Translations under genes and position numbers: made by a program
The notes under the pieces: model-generated
Database searches by the model: none
What the model saw: the letters and a program-made list of their open reading frames with translations, nothing else
What the model was told of the DNA's origin: nothing
Source of the DNA: a virus
DNA length: 30,748 bases
Direction: 5' to 3' (one strand)
IMG/VR virus record: IMGVR_UViG_3300021425_000116
Coordinates: 1 to 30,748 of that record
Shown: piece after piece, positions 19,783 through 27,685 of the stretch
Layout: each line of letters opens with the position of its first letter
How positions within the stretch are numbered: position 1 is the stretch's first letter

Positions 19783-19926
19783 TTATCTTCCCTGTCCTCG
19801 GTACTTTTTATAGCTGACTTTCTTTCTTTTATTCATAGACGAAAGCTTAACTTTTCCACATCCGATAGAAGTTCCTTTCGGGGCGGGTGCACTTCGCTCA
19901 AGTCCTAAACCTTTTTGTTTTGCCAT
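19783..19926 (-). CDS. 47-residue basic peptide between gp25 and gp6
   Basis: This short frame reads MAKQKGLGLERSAPAPKGTS, then an IGCGKVKLSSMNKRKKVSY segment, and ends KKYRGQGR. About a quarter of its residues are Lys or Arg. Its ATG overlaps the gp25 stop as TAATG, and its stop lies three bases before the gp6 start, so translational context strongly supports it. Similar short SSMNK...YRGQG peptides between gp25 and gp6 seem familiar to me from marine T4-like phages, but I cannot verify this here. The function is unknown; a small structural or nucleic-acid-binding peptide is possible. Confidence 0.8.
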   Translation of the reverse strand: MAKQKGLGLERSAPAPKGTSIGCGKVKLSSMNKRKKVSYKKYRGQGR

Positions 19927-20336
19927 TATCGAACCCTTTGAATTTGTATTCTCACAGAAGATGTCGCATCTGTATTTATGACTCTAAAAAATATATTCGC
20001 TAGGAGTGTATGTTCCTGATCGCTTGTTGTCACTTCCACTGATACAACTTCACATCGGGGTTCATATGTCTCAATTGCTGATTCTATTTTCTCTTTGATT
20101 AGCTGTAGAATCGTGGGATCAATTTGCTCAAATAGCAAGCCCTTTATTCCACAACCAAAATTAGGTTGAAATACACGCTCGCCGGGTTCTGTCAATACGA
20201 TATTACGAATCGCTTCCTTGACAGCATTTTCGTTTAGCTTACGTGAAAGTTCATTACGACCAGGTATCTGTTCCAGAGTCTTCGGAAAGTCTGAATAATA
20301 TTCTACTGATCTAAATTTTGGACTGAGAATGCTCAT
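19926..20336 (-). CDS. gp25: gp25-like baseplate wedge protein
   Basis: The 136 residues match the T4 gp25 / type VI secretion TssE family (T4 gp25 has 132). The motif LTEPGERVFQPNFGCGI is followed by LLFEQID (residues 48-73), and the signature EPR occurs at 92-94. In T4, gp25 sits in the inner baseplate with gp6 and gp53 and helps nucleate sheath assembly. The start has a Shine-Dalgarno AAGGA and lies 18 nt after a TATAAATA late-promoter motif, so this gene probably heads the wedge transcription unit gp25-gp6-gp7-gp8. It ends by TAATG overlap with the next small gene. Confidence 0.95.
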   Translation of the reverse strand: MSILSPKFRSVEYYSDFPKTLEQIPGRNELSRKLNENAVKEAIRNIVLTEPGERVFQPNFGCGIKGLLFEQIDPTILQLIKEKIESAIETYEPRCEVVSVEVTTSDQEHTLLANIFFRVINTDATSSVRIQIQRVR

Positions 20337-20353
20337 GAGTTATCCTTTATTCT

Positions 20354-20361
20354 TATTTATA
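20354..20361 (-). promoter_or_regulatory. Putative T4-type late promoter (TATAAATA)
   Basis: An exact TATAAATA on the minus strand lies in the 28-bp gap between the 653-residue gene and gp25, followed by an AAGGA ribosome-binding site and the ATG. The leader would be short (about 10 nt). Confidence 0.7.
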
Positions 20362-20364
20362 GCG

Positions 20365-22326
20365 CTATTCAACTTTTCGAGTAAATTCTTTTTTCTCATG
20401 ACGATCTAGTAAACGAGCAAGTTTAGCACTTGTAGATAATTCAGTGATAGCGTCATCTGACTGTTGGAATCCATCAGAGTATCCAGCAACCCATGTCAAT
20501 TTTCGTGGCCCAATGTCCAAATGTATATAGCCTGAGTGTACACCTATTCCTACAAAACCTTCCTGACTTGCTGAAACAATGATCTCGGCTTGCTCTTGAA
20601 AGCCACTTGCTTGTATGTGTATTGCTCCACCGGACGCCATAATCGAATTATCCGCTGATCCCACTTTTTCTTTATCGTCTTCTTTTTTCTCAAAACCCTT
20701 GACAACAACAAATTCTTTGTCTAATCTAGCGGCCATTCTCATGAGTCTAGCATAGACAATAGGCTTAACTAGCTTATAATTCTTAGGCTTTCCTTCCAGT
20801 ATACTTCCCGAGAAGGTAAAACTACCCGGTACGCCTTCGTCCTTGAGACAGAAAAGCGCTTGTGCTTCATCACATGATATCTCTTTTGCTGTCACATAAT
20901 CAGTTGATTCTCCATCAATGAGTTCTTGTATGCTTGCTGATTTCGCATTGATACTCTTACGTGCTTCTTCCTGTAGGACTCTACGATCCTCGGGAGAGAG
21001 TCTTAATGCGCCATGCTCTACAGCATACTTTGTATTCTTAAGTGATACGGAACGAGCCATTCTATCTTCTGCTGCGAACGTTCTTCCAAGTTCTTGAAAA
21101 GCAAGTATAGGATTAAAGAGTAGTTGCTGAATCAGATTGACAAAATCACAAAGTCTCTGAAGTAAAAGAATCACATTCTCGAAAGTCAAACGCTCAAACT
21201 CTGCGGTCAACTTAGTAATGAATGCTTCAATACGCTTCTGAAACGTATCAAGATTTTCATCAGAGTAAAAGTCTTCAAGTTCTGTACACGCCTTTCCAAG
21301 AGTAGACATTGCTCGATGCTTTGCGCCCTTGAGATTACAAATCATATCCTTAAACTTCTCAATGATACGTAAAATTCTGGCACGAATCTTGTCGTAAATT
21401 TTCTGAATTGTCTCCTTAATCAACTTGACAATTGCCTCAATGGTCAATCTCGCTAGCAATTGTTCCGCTAGTTTAATCAAGTCAAGTTCGAATATGTTCT
21501 TAATCAGCGTAATGACTTCTTTTGCTGTGTCGATAATGACAAGAATTCCAAGAATTTTTTGAATGATACTAGCCGATGCTGAGCATAATCCTCTTGCAAT
21601 ATCCGCTCCAATGTTACTTGTATAGTAATCTTCAAGAGATCCTAGAGAATTGATTAGGAAAGCAGACGTGTCGGAGTTAAGATCAAAGTTTCCAATCGCT
21701 GTCAATAGATCATTTGGGTCAGTTTCCGAGGTCACTAACCAGTCTCCAACCTCTGTAAAGGACAATGCGGGGACGGATGTCAAGCGATCTGATAAGTTCG
21801 GATAGCTACTGAGATCCGGAAAACGCTCGGAATCATTGAATCCTGAGTTCAAAAATCCGTTTAGAGCATTCGTTGTATCGACAATTGTCTCTCTTCCAAA
21901 CGTATTTTCTGCGGATGTCAAGTCCAAATTAGAAGAAAAATCTTCAATTTCAGAGAAAACAGCACTGGTATCTAGGAATCCATCCAGTGTTGACGGGTCA
22001 ATTTCACCCCCGTTAAAGAGACTCCCAGCGCTCTCAAGGAGGTTTCCGTTAGTGTCATATATCCTCGAAGAGTCTCCAAATAGCTCTTCAGCGAGTCCTG
22101 AGCCCGTGTCAAGCTCTCCACGAGCCAATGCTATCTGAAGTGAACGTACTCCAGCAAGCCGATCCTGATCAAGTGCTGTACTTCTAACATCGATATCGGG
22201 AAAAGTCAACCCTGTTTCTTGGCCCTCGTTAACGAGTCCATTGCCGTTGAGTAGCGAGTTTCCGTTTGATCGTAGAATCAAATTCGCTAGTGTAGAGGTA
22301 GGTAAATATCCGTTTTCGCAACTCAT
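20365..22326 (-). CDS. Tail/hub-associated protein with M15-peptidase-like C-terminus
   Basis: I do not recognise the full 653 residues. The N-terminal third (1-230) is acidic and Ser/Asn/Asp-rich. The centre (about 250-440) is strongly helical, with long amphipathic runs (LIKLAEQLLARL, IVKLIKETIQKIYDKIRARI), perhaps coiled coil. The C-terminal domain (about 520-615) contains VGIGVHSGYIHLDIGPRKLT, then W. This strongly resembles the HxD-containing end of M15-type cell-wall peptidases and related folds (His602, Asp604). The usual upstream SxHxxGxAxD zinc motif is not clear; His570 and Gly575 in AIHIQASGFQEQAEI may be a degenerate version. It lies directly after gp5, whose lysozyme domain is missing, so a role in cell-wall penetration is plausible but unproven. 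Confidence 0.75.
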   Translation of the reverse strand: MSCENGYLPTSTLANLILRSNGNSLLNGNGLVNEGQETGLTFPDIDVRSTALDQDRLAGVRSLQIALARGELDTGSGLAEELFGDSSRIYDTNGNLLESAGSLFNGGEIDPSTLDGFLDTSAVFSEIEDFSSNLDLTSAENTFGRETIVDTTNALNGFLNSGFNDSERFPDLSSYPNLSDRLTSVPALSFTEVGDWLVTSETDPNDLLTAIGNFDLNSDTSAFLINSLGSLEDYYTSNIGADIARGLCSASASIIQKILGILVIIDTAKEVITLIKNIFELDLIKLAEQLLARLTIEAIVKLIKETIQKIYDKIRARILRIIEKFKDMICNLKGAKHRAMSTLGKACTELEDFYSDENLDTFQKRIEAFITKLTAEFERLTFENVILLLQRLCDFVNLIQQLLFNPILAFQELGRTFAAEDRMARSVSLKNTKYAVEHGALRLSPEDRRVLQEEARKSINAKSASIQELIDGESTDYVTAKEISCDEAQALFCLKDEGVPGSFTFSGSILEGKPKNYKLVKPIVYARLMRMAARLDKEFVVVKGFEKKEDDKEKVGSADNSIMASGGAIHIQASGFQEQAEIIVSASQEGFVGIGVHSGYIHLDIGPRKLTWVAGYSDGFQQSDDAITELSTSAKLARLLDRHEKKEFTRKVE

Positions 22327-22349
22327 AAGGCTATCTTCTGGGTTTTCAT

Positions 22350-24152
22350 CTATTTAGGGGACCGACTTGTAATATTAATAGGCTGTACAACACCCAAACG
22401 ATTATCCGCTTTCCATCCAGTAAAGGGTCGAATCGGATCTAATTTCTCGGGATCCGGTGTAACAAGTGCAGCGAATTCAGCCAAATTAATGTATGCTGGA
22501 ATCGGAATTTGTGGAATAGCGGGTACCGCTGGAAGACCCGGAGTGCCTGGAGTACCCGGTGTCGCTCTCGGTCCACTTGTTCCCAGTAACGTAGCTCCTC
22601 CTCCAACGAACGCAACACCCCCATTTAGCGAGGCCGCTCCTCCTCCTGTAACGCTTGCTACTCCTCCTCCAAAGACATGAGCAACACCCGCTCCGGTCAA
22701 ACTGGCCTTTCCTGCAGCAAAAACTGACGCTCCTCCAACGCCAGTAAGACTGGCTTTACCGGCACTAAAGAGAGACAAACTTGTTCCCCCTGTCACATTT
22801 GCGGTTGCTCCACCAAATAATGTAGCGCTTGCTCCCCCTGTTACATTCGCTGATACGCCTCCAATCATCGAAGAGCTACCAGATGACTGTACGACAGAAG
22901 AGACAATCGCTGTCGAAGCAAACTGTCCAAGCGTCTGAAACGTTGTACGAAGCCCTGTCCATACGTTAAGATATGTCGGTGTATTAATCTCAATTCCAGA
23001 GATAACTTTCGGAGGTGGGGGTATCAGAATGTTCGGAGTTCCCAAAGGAGGTAACGCTAGAATGTCGGGAAGTCCAAGACTTGTAATTCCAATATAGGAA
23101 TGACTGAACATATTCAGCGCATAAGAGTCTATGTTGAGATCTCCCAGCGGTGCTTTAATGATAATGTTTCCAGACTTCAGGCCGGGGATTCCCACAGTCT
23201 GAATTTTGATTTGATTCAGCGCTCCTATGTTAACATCATCTGCAAGCGCTGTCAACCCGACTTTACCGCCCGATAAGTTAATTGCATTTCCAGCAAAGAT
23301 ATTCGCACTCGCTCGTGCGTCTACATTGAAGTTGTTACACGAGATATCCAGATCTCCCTGTATCTCGATTCTTCCACTTCCACCCTCGACCATGATTGAC
23401 CAGTCGCCACCAATGTTTGTATGACTGTCCTTATCAATACGATTGAACTCAAATCCTTCACTACTGTTATACGTATCACCAAATGACTTAATAAAAATTG
23501 TACCATTTGCATCAATCTGTACAGCACTTCCACTTGAATGCGAAACGAGAATTGTACTTCCATCACCATCCTCACTCTCATTCAATACAATAACATTGTT
23601 TCCTTCCTTACTCTGAAAGACTCGACTATCATAGTTCTTCTCTGGAGTCAAAATATTCGGCTCACTAAATCTTACATACTCATCACTCTTTGCATTCTTA
23701 AAGATCGCTGTCTTAATACCATTCTTCTGTGCTGTCGCTTGAGCAGGACTCGCTGTTAACTCTCCATCTTCCGCACCCATATACGGACTCAAAGGAGGCT
23801 TTCCAATGTTCTTAATATACTCTGGTGGTAGATACTCATCAGCATCAGGTAATCCAGTCGCACCCGGTAGTCCCAAATTCGTCCCAGGCAAGCTTCCAAT
23901 TAACATAGGATGCTGACAATCATTTCCATCAATAAAGAATCCAATGACCCATTCACCAACCGCAGGAATAACTTGACTTGCTCCATAACTATTGTTAATC
24001 ACTGTCGCCCATGGTAAATGTCTCGTAGGAACATCTTCACCTTTTGGTGGATGAACATTAAACGCTCTGACTCTTACTCGACCATTATGCGTAGGATCAT
24101 CGTTATCTTCTACGACTCCAATGAACCAAATAAATTTATCAAATCCCATCAT
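22350..24152 (-). CDS. gp5: gp5-like baseplate central spike, without lysozyme domain
   Basis: This 600-residue protein has an N-terminal OB fold (about 5-95: FIGVVEDNDDPTHNGRVRVR, then HLPWATVI, then VGEWVIGFFIDGNDCQHPML and IGSLPG) typical of T4 gp5 and VgrG. Beta-helical sequence follows (about 150-345: GNNVIVLNESEDGDGSTILV, VQIDANGTIFIKSFGD, GRIEIQGDLDI). A glycine-rich array of GGxSxxVTGGASATLFGG-like units (about 430-525) is next, then a Pro/Gly tip (TPGTPGTPGLPAVPAIPQIP). T4 gp5 has a lysozyme domain between the OB fold and the helix; nothing like its catalytic region is visible here. The trimer should form the membrane-piercing needle under the gp27-like hub. It starts by ATGA overlap; a second Met follows the first. 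Confidence 0.9.
   Translation of the reverse strand: MMGFDKFIWFIGVVEDNDDPTHNGRVRVRAFNVHPPKGEDVPTRHLPWATVINNSYGASQVIPAVGEWVIGFFIDGNDCQHPMLIGSLPGTNLGLPGATGLPDADEYLPPEYIKNIGKPPLSPYMGAEDGELTASPAQATAQKNGIKTAIFKNAKSDEYVRFSEPNILTPEKNYDSRVFQSKEGNNVIVLNESEDGDGSTILVSHSSGSAVQIDANGTIFIKSFGDTYNSSEGFEFNRIDKDSHTNIGGDWSIMVEGGSGRIEIQGDLDISCNNFNVDARASANIFAGNAINLSGGKVGLTALADDVNIGALNQIKIQTVGIPGLKSGNIIIKAPLGDLNIDSYALNMFSHSYIGITSLGLPDILALPPLGTPNILIPPPPKVISGIEINTPTYLNVWTGLRTTFQTLGQFASTAIVSSVVQSSGSSSMIGGVSANVTGGASATLFGGATANVTGGTSLSLFSAGKASLTGVGGASVFAAGKASLTGAGVAHVFGGGVASVTGGGAASLNGGVAFVGGGATLLGTSGPRATPGTPGTPGLPAVPAIPQIPIPAYINLAEFAALVTPDPEKLDPIRPFTGWKADNRLGVVQPINITSRSPK
22351..22358 (-). promoter_or_regulatory. Possible late-promoter variant (CCTAAATA)
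   Basis: CCTAAATA on the minus strand overlaps the gp5 stop codon, 25 nt before the ATG of the 653-residue gene. It keeps the TAAATA core of the T4 late promoter but not the full consensus. Confidence 0.3.
22610..22870 (-). repeat. Glycine-rich spike repeats in gp5
   Basis: Within gp5, about ten units of 8-10 residues follow the pattern (G)GxAxVxGG/GAx, for example GGASATLFGGATANVTGG, KASLTGVGG, KASLTGAGV and GGGVASVTGG. The alternation of small and beta-forming residues fits an intertwined triple-stranded needle. Confidence 0.6.
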
Positions 24153-25468
24153 GATGTAGTTCTCCGCAAGCCACCTTTCGTGATTGTCAATTGTTGCTTA
24201 TACTGATCCCCAGCAAAGATATTAACCACGGACGTAATCAAATAAGGCCCGCTTCTTTCTTTATCCAACACAGAACCTTTAAGGTCTTCACTGAATTCCA
24301 GCACTTCAAGATAGATCATAGACCCAGGCATAAGCTTTCCTTGTCCATTGATCATACAAGACACACTGCTGTTCTTCATATGATAATTGATCACAGTCTT
24401 CGTCATATAGTTCTGAGCATAGTTTCGAAACGGTGCGAGCGATCCATCCCGTCCTTGAGCAACACCTAATTGATTATAGTCTGTAACGTAAACAACTTCC
24501 GGTGCTTCTTCATCGGGCATGTACGCTTCAACGAATGCGTCTGTATTGATCTTCGATAGCTTATCAATAGCGAAATGCTTCGGTTGTTCTTCCAGATAGT
24601 CATAGGTCGTTCGAATGCGAAACTTGTTGTAGTAGTCTAGCTCTGTGATGTTTCTCTTATACGCTCCCTGCTTCATCGCTTTGATTGTATTCGATCTATC
24701 CAGATACGAGAGTTCATTCATCGTAAACTGCGCCACTCTTTGTCCGGTAGGTTCGTTATCGTTCAACGTCGAGTAAATATATTTTAACTGGTTTTCTTCC
24801 GCAGTGGCCGCACTGGCAACTAAATCGATTTTTTTCTCTACTAGCTTCTCATAAGCCATAAAATAATATTTTTCTCTTGTTTCAAAGAACGTAAATAAAG
24901 AAGAAGGTGAAGCATCAGTCGCCGCACGTCTTGCTAAAAAGGTCATTGCTTCATCTGATCTCAGTCTTGGAATGACTAATGTTTGTTTTGAGTCTGTATC
25001 TTGGACTTCAATCTCTTTGTCTCCACTAAAATATCGTTCAAAGACTTGACTAGCCATGTTCGATACTCTTTCTTCTCCAAAGGATTTACGAACGTATGAC
25101 TTATCTGACTCTAATTTTTGAAAGGTAGTGAAGTGAAGAGTGTACGTCATTAGCTTTCCGTTTGTTGATGGATCTTTTTTAAGATCTGTAATAGCGTACA
25201 CGTAGAAGACATACTCAAAGGATTCATCAAAGTAATCAGTAAAAGAAATAGTGAGTCTTTCTTCTCCACGAAAAGGAAGTTTTTTTAACGCATCAAAGGA
25301 TTCAGAGACGACAGCAGAGCCATTGATAAACGCTTGATCAATAGATTCAGTAATATTAAATTGTACGACCGCTCTTTTAAGTTCAATACCTTCAGCGTAT
25401 TTACCTGGCTCATTCAACGCTTGAGCATAAAAGGAATCGAGTCGATAGTATCCAGCGTTTTTACTCAT
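24149..25468 (-). CDS. gp27-like baseplate hub protein
   Basis: This 439-residue protein is just upstream of gp5. It begins MSKNAGYYRLDSFYAQAL, with an early beta region (LKRAVVQFNITESIDQAFIN, RLTISFTDYF, VFYVYAITDLKKD). Next comes a helical segment ERVSNMASQVFERYFSGDKE and a domain DEAMTFLARRAATDASPSSL (about 190-215) typical of hub proteins that bracket tube-like domains, as in T4 gp27 (391 residues) and phage gpD. The C-terminus GPYLITSVVNIFAGDQYKQQ, then LTITKGG, also fits hub proteins. The hub trimer carries the gp5 spike and joins the tail tube. It overlaps gp53 by 8 nt (ATGAGTAA) and gp5 by ATGA. Assignment rests on order and architecture. Confidence 0.8.
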   Translation of the reverse strand: MSKNAGYYRLDSFYAQALNEPGKYAEGIELKRAVVQFNITESIDQAFINGSAVVSESFDALKKLPFRGEERLTISFTDYFDESFEYVFYVYAITDLKKDPSTNGKLMTYTLHFTTFQKLESDKSYVRKSFGEERVSNMASQVFERYFSGDKEIEVQDTDSKQTLVIPRLRSDEAMTFLARRAATDASPSSLFTFFETREKYYFMAYEKLVEKKIDLVASAATAEENQLKYIYSTLNDNEPTGQRVAQFTMNELSYLDRSNTIKAMKQGAYKRNITELDYYNKFRIRTTYDYLEEQPKHFAIDKLSKINTDAFVEAYMPDEEAPEVVYVTDYNQLGVAQGRDGSLAPFRNYAQNYMTKTVINYHMKNSSVSCMINGQGKLMPGSMIYLEVLEFSEDLKGSVLDKERSGPYLITSVVNIFAGDQYKQQLTITKGGLRRTTS

Positions 25469-26084
25469 TCGATAATACTTCTGCTACGGACTTATCGATC
25501 TCTACGATAAATCGACGATCAAAAAGAATAATTTTCTTTCGTAATTCATTGAGTTCTTCTTCGTACTCATAGATACGAATGGGTCGAAAATCCGCTGCGA
25601 CGAAGGATTGATCAACGATGATTTCAGTGTTCGCTGTAGCGGGATTATTATCGTCTACAACAGGCGTGGGAAAGTTTTCGTAAGTATTAGGAGAGATACG
25701 AATTTGTCCGTTACGTCGATGAGCGTAATAAAGAATATTTTCGGTGATCGTTGTGTTCTGTGTCCATTCAATGACAGCTTGACCGGTAGCGTTTGCTTTT
25801 TCAGCGTACTGGACTTTAATATATTCGTCGAGATTATATTGTGTCTTTGGCCATGACGTATACGGATCAATAATATTATTAGCGAGGAGTACGAGCCAAG
25901 CGTAGGACGAATCATTGTAATAATAAAATGCAACGTCCTCGGGTCGCTCACCGTCTTTGACTTCATACGGAACGTAATTATAAAGTACGCCGTCTTTTTC
26001 TGAATTAATTACGACTCGACGAGTGATATCAATCGTAGATAAATTATTTTGTTTTGTCTTGGGAAATTTATTAAAATAACTCAT
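25461..26084 (-). CDS. gp53: gp53-like baseplate wedge protein
   Basis: The 207 residues begin MSYFNKFPKTKQNNLSTIDI. A region at about 38-82 (VPYEVKDGERPEDVAFYYYN, then SYAWLVLLANNIIDPYTSWP) is characteristic of T4 gp53 (196 residues) and resembles a LysM-like fold. In T4, gp53 is one of the last wedge proteins added; it clamps adjacent wedges together around the hub with gp6 and gp25. The C-terminus EYEEELNELRKKIILFDRRF is helical. Start by TAATG overlap with the gp48-like gene. Confidence 0.92.
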   Translation of the reverse strand: MSYFNKFPKTKQNNLSTIDITRRVVINSEKDGVLYNYVPYEVKDGERPEDVAFYYYNDSSYAWLVLLANNIIDPYTSWPKTQYNLDEYIKVQYAEKANATGQAVIEWTQNTTITENILYYAHRRNGQIRISPNTYENFPTPVVDDNNPATANTEIIVDQSFVAADFRPIRIYEYEEELNELRKKIILFDRRFIVEIDKSVAEVLSNE

Positions 26085-27181
26085 TAGCCACCTCCCTCTC
26101 CAGTCGTAGATCCTGTCGCAGCACCTTCCGTATTGACATTTCCGTTGGGTACAATTCCAATTGCTTCGTTAATGACATCATCAATTGTACTTCCATCAAA
26201 ATCTAATCCAGCGAGCGGATCAATGGTTTGTTCTCCAGTTTGATTAGCGCTGGAATCGCTTGTGCCTACTCCGAATCCACCTTGAGGATAATCTTTTGAA
26301 GTCCAGATAGATGCTTCTTGGACTGTCATGGAAATTCGAATCTGCGCTGGCTTTCCGCCTTTTAAAATTGCTACGCCGTTCGGCGTAAAATCTGTGACAA
26401 AATTCTGAACCATACAAGGCTTCAGTCTATAATAATAATCCTCTTTAATTCCTGAGAATTTAATATCCAATAAACTAGGATATTGTAGCAAGCCACGATC
26501 TAATGCGGACACACCCGAAGTTTCTCCCCCGACTGCTTCGTAAGATGGAACAATATTTCTACGAATTTCCGCAATAATATTTTTAATAAATTCTGAATCG
26601 GATGGACTTTCTGGAGAGAGGAGCCATTCGAATGTGTGTGTCTTCAGATCGACTCCATTAAATACAAGTGTAGCGAATGGATTAACAGCTTCTCCTGTTC
26701 CAACACCAAAGCCATTTGTAACATCGGGAGCGACTGAAGCGAGACCTGCTTTTGCGAAGAATGCAGCATCAGCCGTAGCTCCGCTTAATTTATTTAAAGC
26801 GGTCTCATATTTTCCTTGCAATACTTCGCCTGTCGCTTCGCCTGCTGATTTTCCGGCCGCTTCGATTGCATTAAATACTCCCTTTACCTTATTACCAATT
26901 TCATTAGGATTTGATGCGGCTTGTGCTGAAAGTGTTCCAAGTATACCTAATTCATTTTGTCCTACCTGAACGGTAAGTGAGTCAGACATAACTGTAGGAA
27001 GCGGAAGAATAATTGTTGGACTTCCATTATTTAATTGAGCCGCTCCAGTTTCAGTATATGAATAATTTCTAAATTGAAGTCGAATGTGATAATCCCCAAG
27101 CACACCCGGATAAGTCTCTACACGACTCAGCGCTGAGCGACTTGCCTTTCGTTGAGCAATAAATGTTTCTGCTGAAGTCAT
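26084..27181 (-). CDS. gp48: gp48-like baseplate tube cap protein
   Basis: The 365 residues match T4 gp48 (364) in size and in motifs: NPFATLVFNGVDLKTHTFEW, then LLSPESPSDSEFIKNIIAEI (about 167-207), LLQYPSLLDIKFSG, and CMVQNFVTDFTPNGVAILKG, then PAQIRISMTVQEASIW (about 265-300). In T4, gp48 caps the hub and, with gp54, starts tail-tube polymerisation. The centre (about 88-160) is Ala/Gly-rich and helical, and the C-terminal 60 residues are low-complexity Gly/Ser/Asp-rich. It is the first gene of the long minus-strand unit; a TATAAATA late-promoter motif ends 41 nt before its ATG. Confidence 0.88.
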   Translation of the reverse strand: MTSAETFIAQRKASRSALSRVETYPGVLGDYHIRLQFRNYSYTETGAAQLNNGSPTIILPLPTVMSDSLTVQVGQNELGILGTLSAQAASNPNEIGNKVKGVFNAIEAAGKSAGEATGEVLQGKYETALNKLSGATADAAFFAKAGLASVAPDVTNGFGVGTGEAVNPFATLVFNGVDLKTHTFEWLLSPESPSDSEFIKNIIAEIRRNIVPSYEAVGGETSGVSALDRGLLQYPSLLDIKFSGIKEDYYYRLKPCMVQNFVTDFTPNGVAILKGGKPAQIRISMTVQEASIWTSKDYPQGGFGVGTSDSSANQTGEQTIDPLAGLDFDGSTIDDVINEAIGIVPNGNVNTEGAATGSTTGEGGG

Positions 27182-27192
27182 TCGATAACCTT

Positions 27193-27200
27193 TATAAATA
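27193..27200 (+). promoter_or_regulatory. Putative T4-type late promoter (TATAAATA), rightward
   Basis: An exact TATAAATA on the plus strand ends 39 nt before the gp4 ATG, so it should drive gp4, the AOX and probably the genes beyond. It faces the minus-strand motif at 27222-27229. Confidence 0.75.
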
Positions 27201-27221
27201 ATAAGTTAGAGTTGTCTACTA

Positions 27222-27229
27222 TATTTATA
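27222..27229 (-). promoter_or_regulatory. Putative T4-type late promoter (TATAAATA), leftward
   Basis: An exact TATAAATA on the minus strand ends 41 nt before the gp48 ATG, heading the baseplate operon. It lies downstream of the rightward promoter, so the two initial transcripts would overlap by a few bases. Confidence 0.75.
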
Positions 27230-27238
27230 CTGAATTCT

Positions 27239-27685
27239 ATGGGAAAATATTATCAAGGAAAATTCAATCCAAGAAATCCGAAAAAATATTTGGGTGATCC
27301 CACAAATATCATTTATCGATCAGGGTGGGAATTAAAATTATGCTCATATTTAGACAAGCATCCAAACGTCACTGGATGGGCATCAGAAGAGGTTGTCATT
27401 CCATATCGTAGTCCCATAGATAATAAAATACATCGATACTTTGCGGATTTTTATGTTGAGCAAATAAATAGAGACGGGAAAAAAGAAACACTCTTAATAG
27501 AGGTAAAGCCTAAAGCACAGACGAAGCCTCCTAAGAAACCTGATAACGTGAGGAATAGAAGATTTATTAATGAAGTCAAGACTTGGGGAGTCAATCAGGC
27601 AAAATGGAAAGCGGCTCAAGAGTTTTGTTTAGATAGAGGCTGGAAATTCCAGATCATGACGGAGGACGAACTTGGAATCAAATGA
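27239..27685 (+). CDS. gp4: gp4-like head completion nuclease
   Basis: From the ATG at 27239 the product is 148 residues (T4 gp4 has 150). The motifs match T4 gp4: KFNPRNPKKYLGDPTNIIYR followed by SGWELK (E31), WASEEVVIPYRSP, RYFADFYV (D70), LLIEVKPKAQTKPPK (E88-x-K90) and RFINEVKTWGVNQAKWKAAQ. The D...ExK arrangement is that of PD-(D/E)xK / TnsA-like nucleases. In T4, gp4 completes filled heads so tails can join. I chose this ATG over a TTG 27 bases upstream because T4 gp4 begins at the equivalent point; no strong Shine-Dalgarno precedes either. Its stop overlaps the AOX start as ATGA. Confidence 0.92.
   Translation: MGKYYQGKFNPRNPKKYLGDPTNIIYRSGWELKLCSYLDKHPNVTGWASEEVVIPYRSPIDNKIHRYFADFYVEQINRDGKKETLLIEVKPKAQTKPPKKPDNVRNRRFINEVKTWGVNQAKWKAAQEFCLDRGWKFQIMTEDELGIK

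Noticed and set aside
22489-22680. Plus-strand Gly/Pro-rich, collagen-like frame
   Set aside because: It mirrors the glycine/proline-rich end of gp5 on the opposite strand; such repeats give open antisense frames by composition.
27212-27238. TTG start extending gp4 by nine residues
   Set aside because: The extension overlaps the leftward late promoter, has no ribosome-binding site, and T4 gp4 begins at the equivalent of the ATG at 27239.
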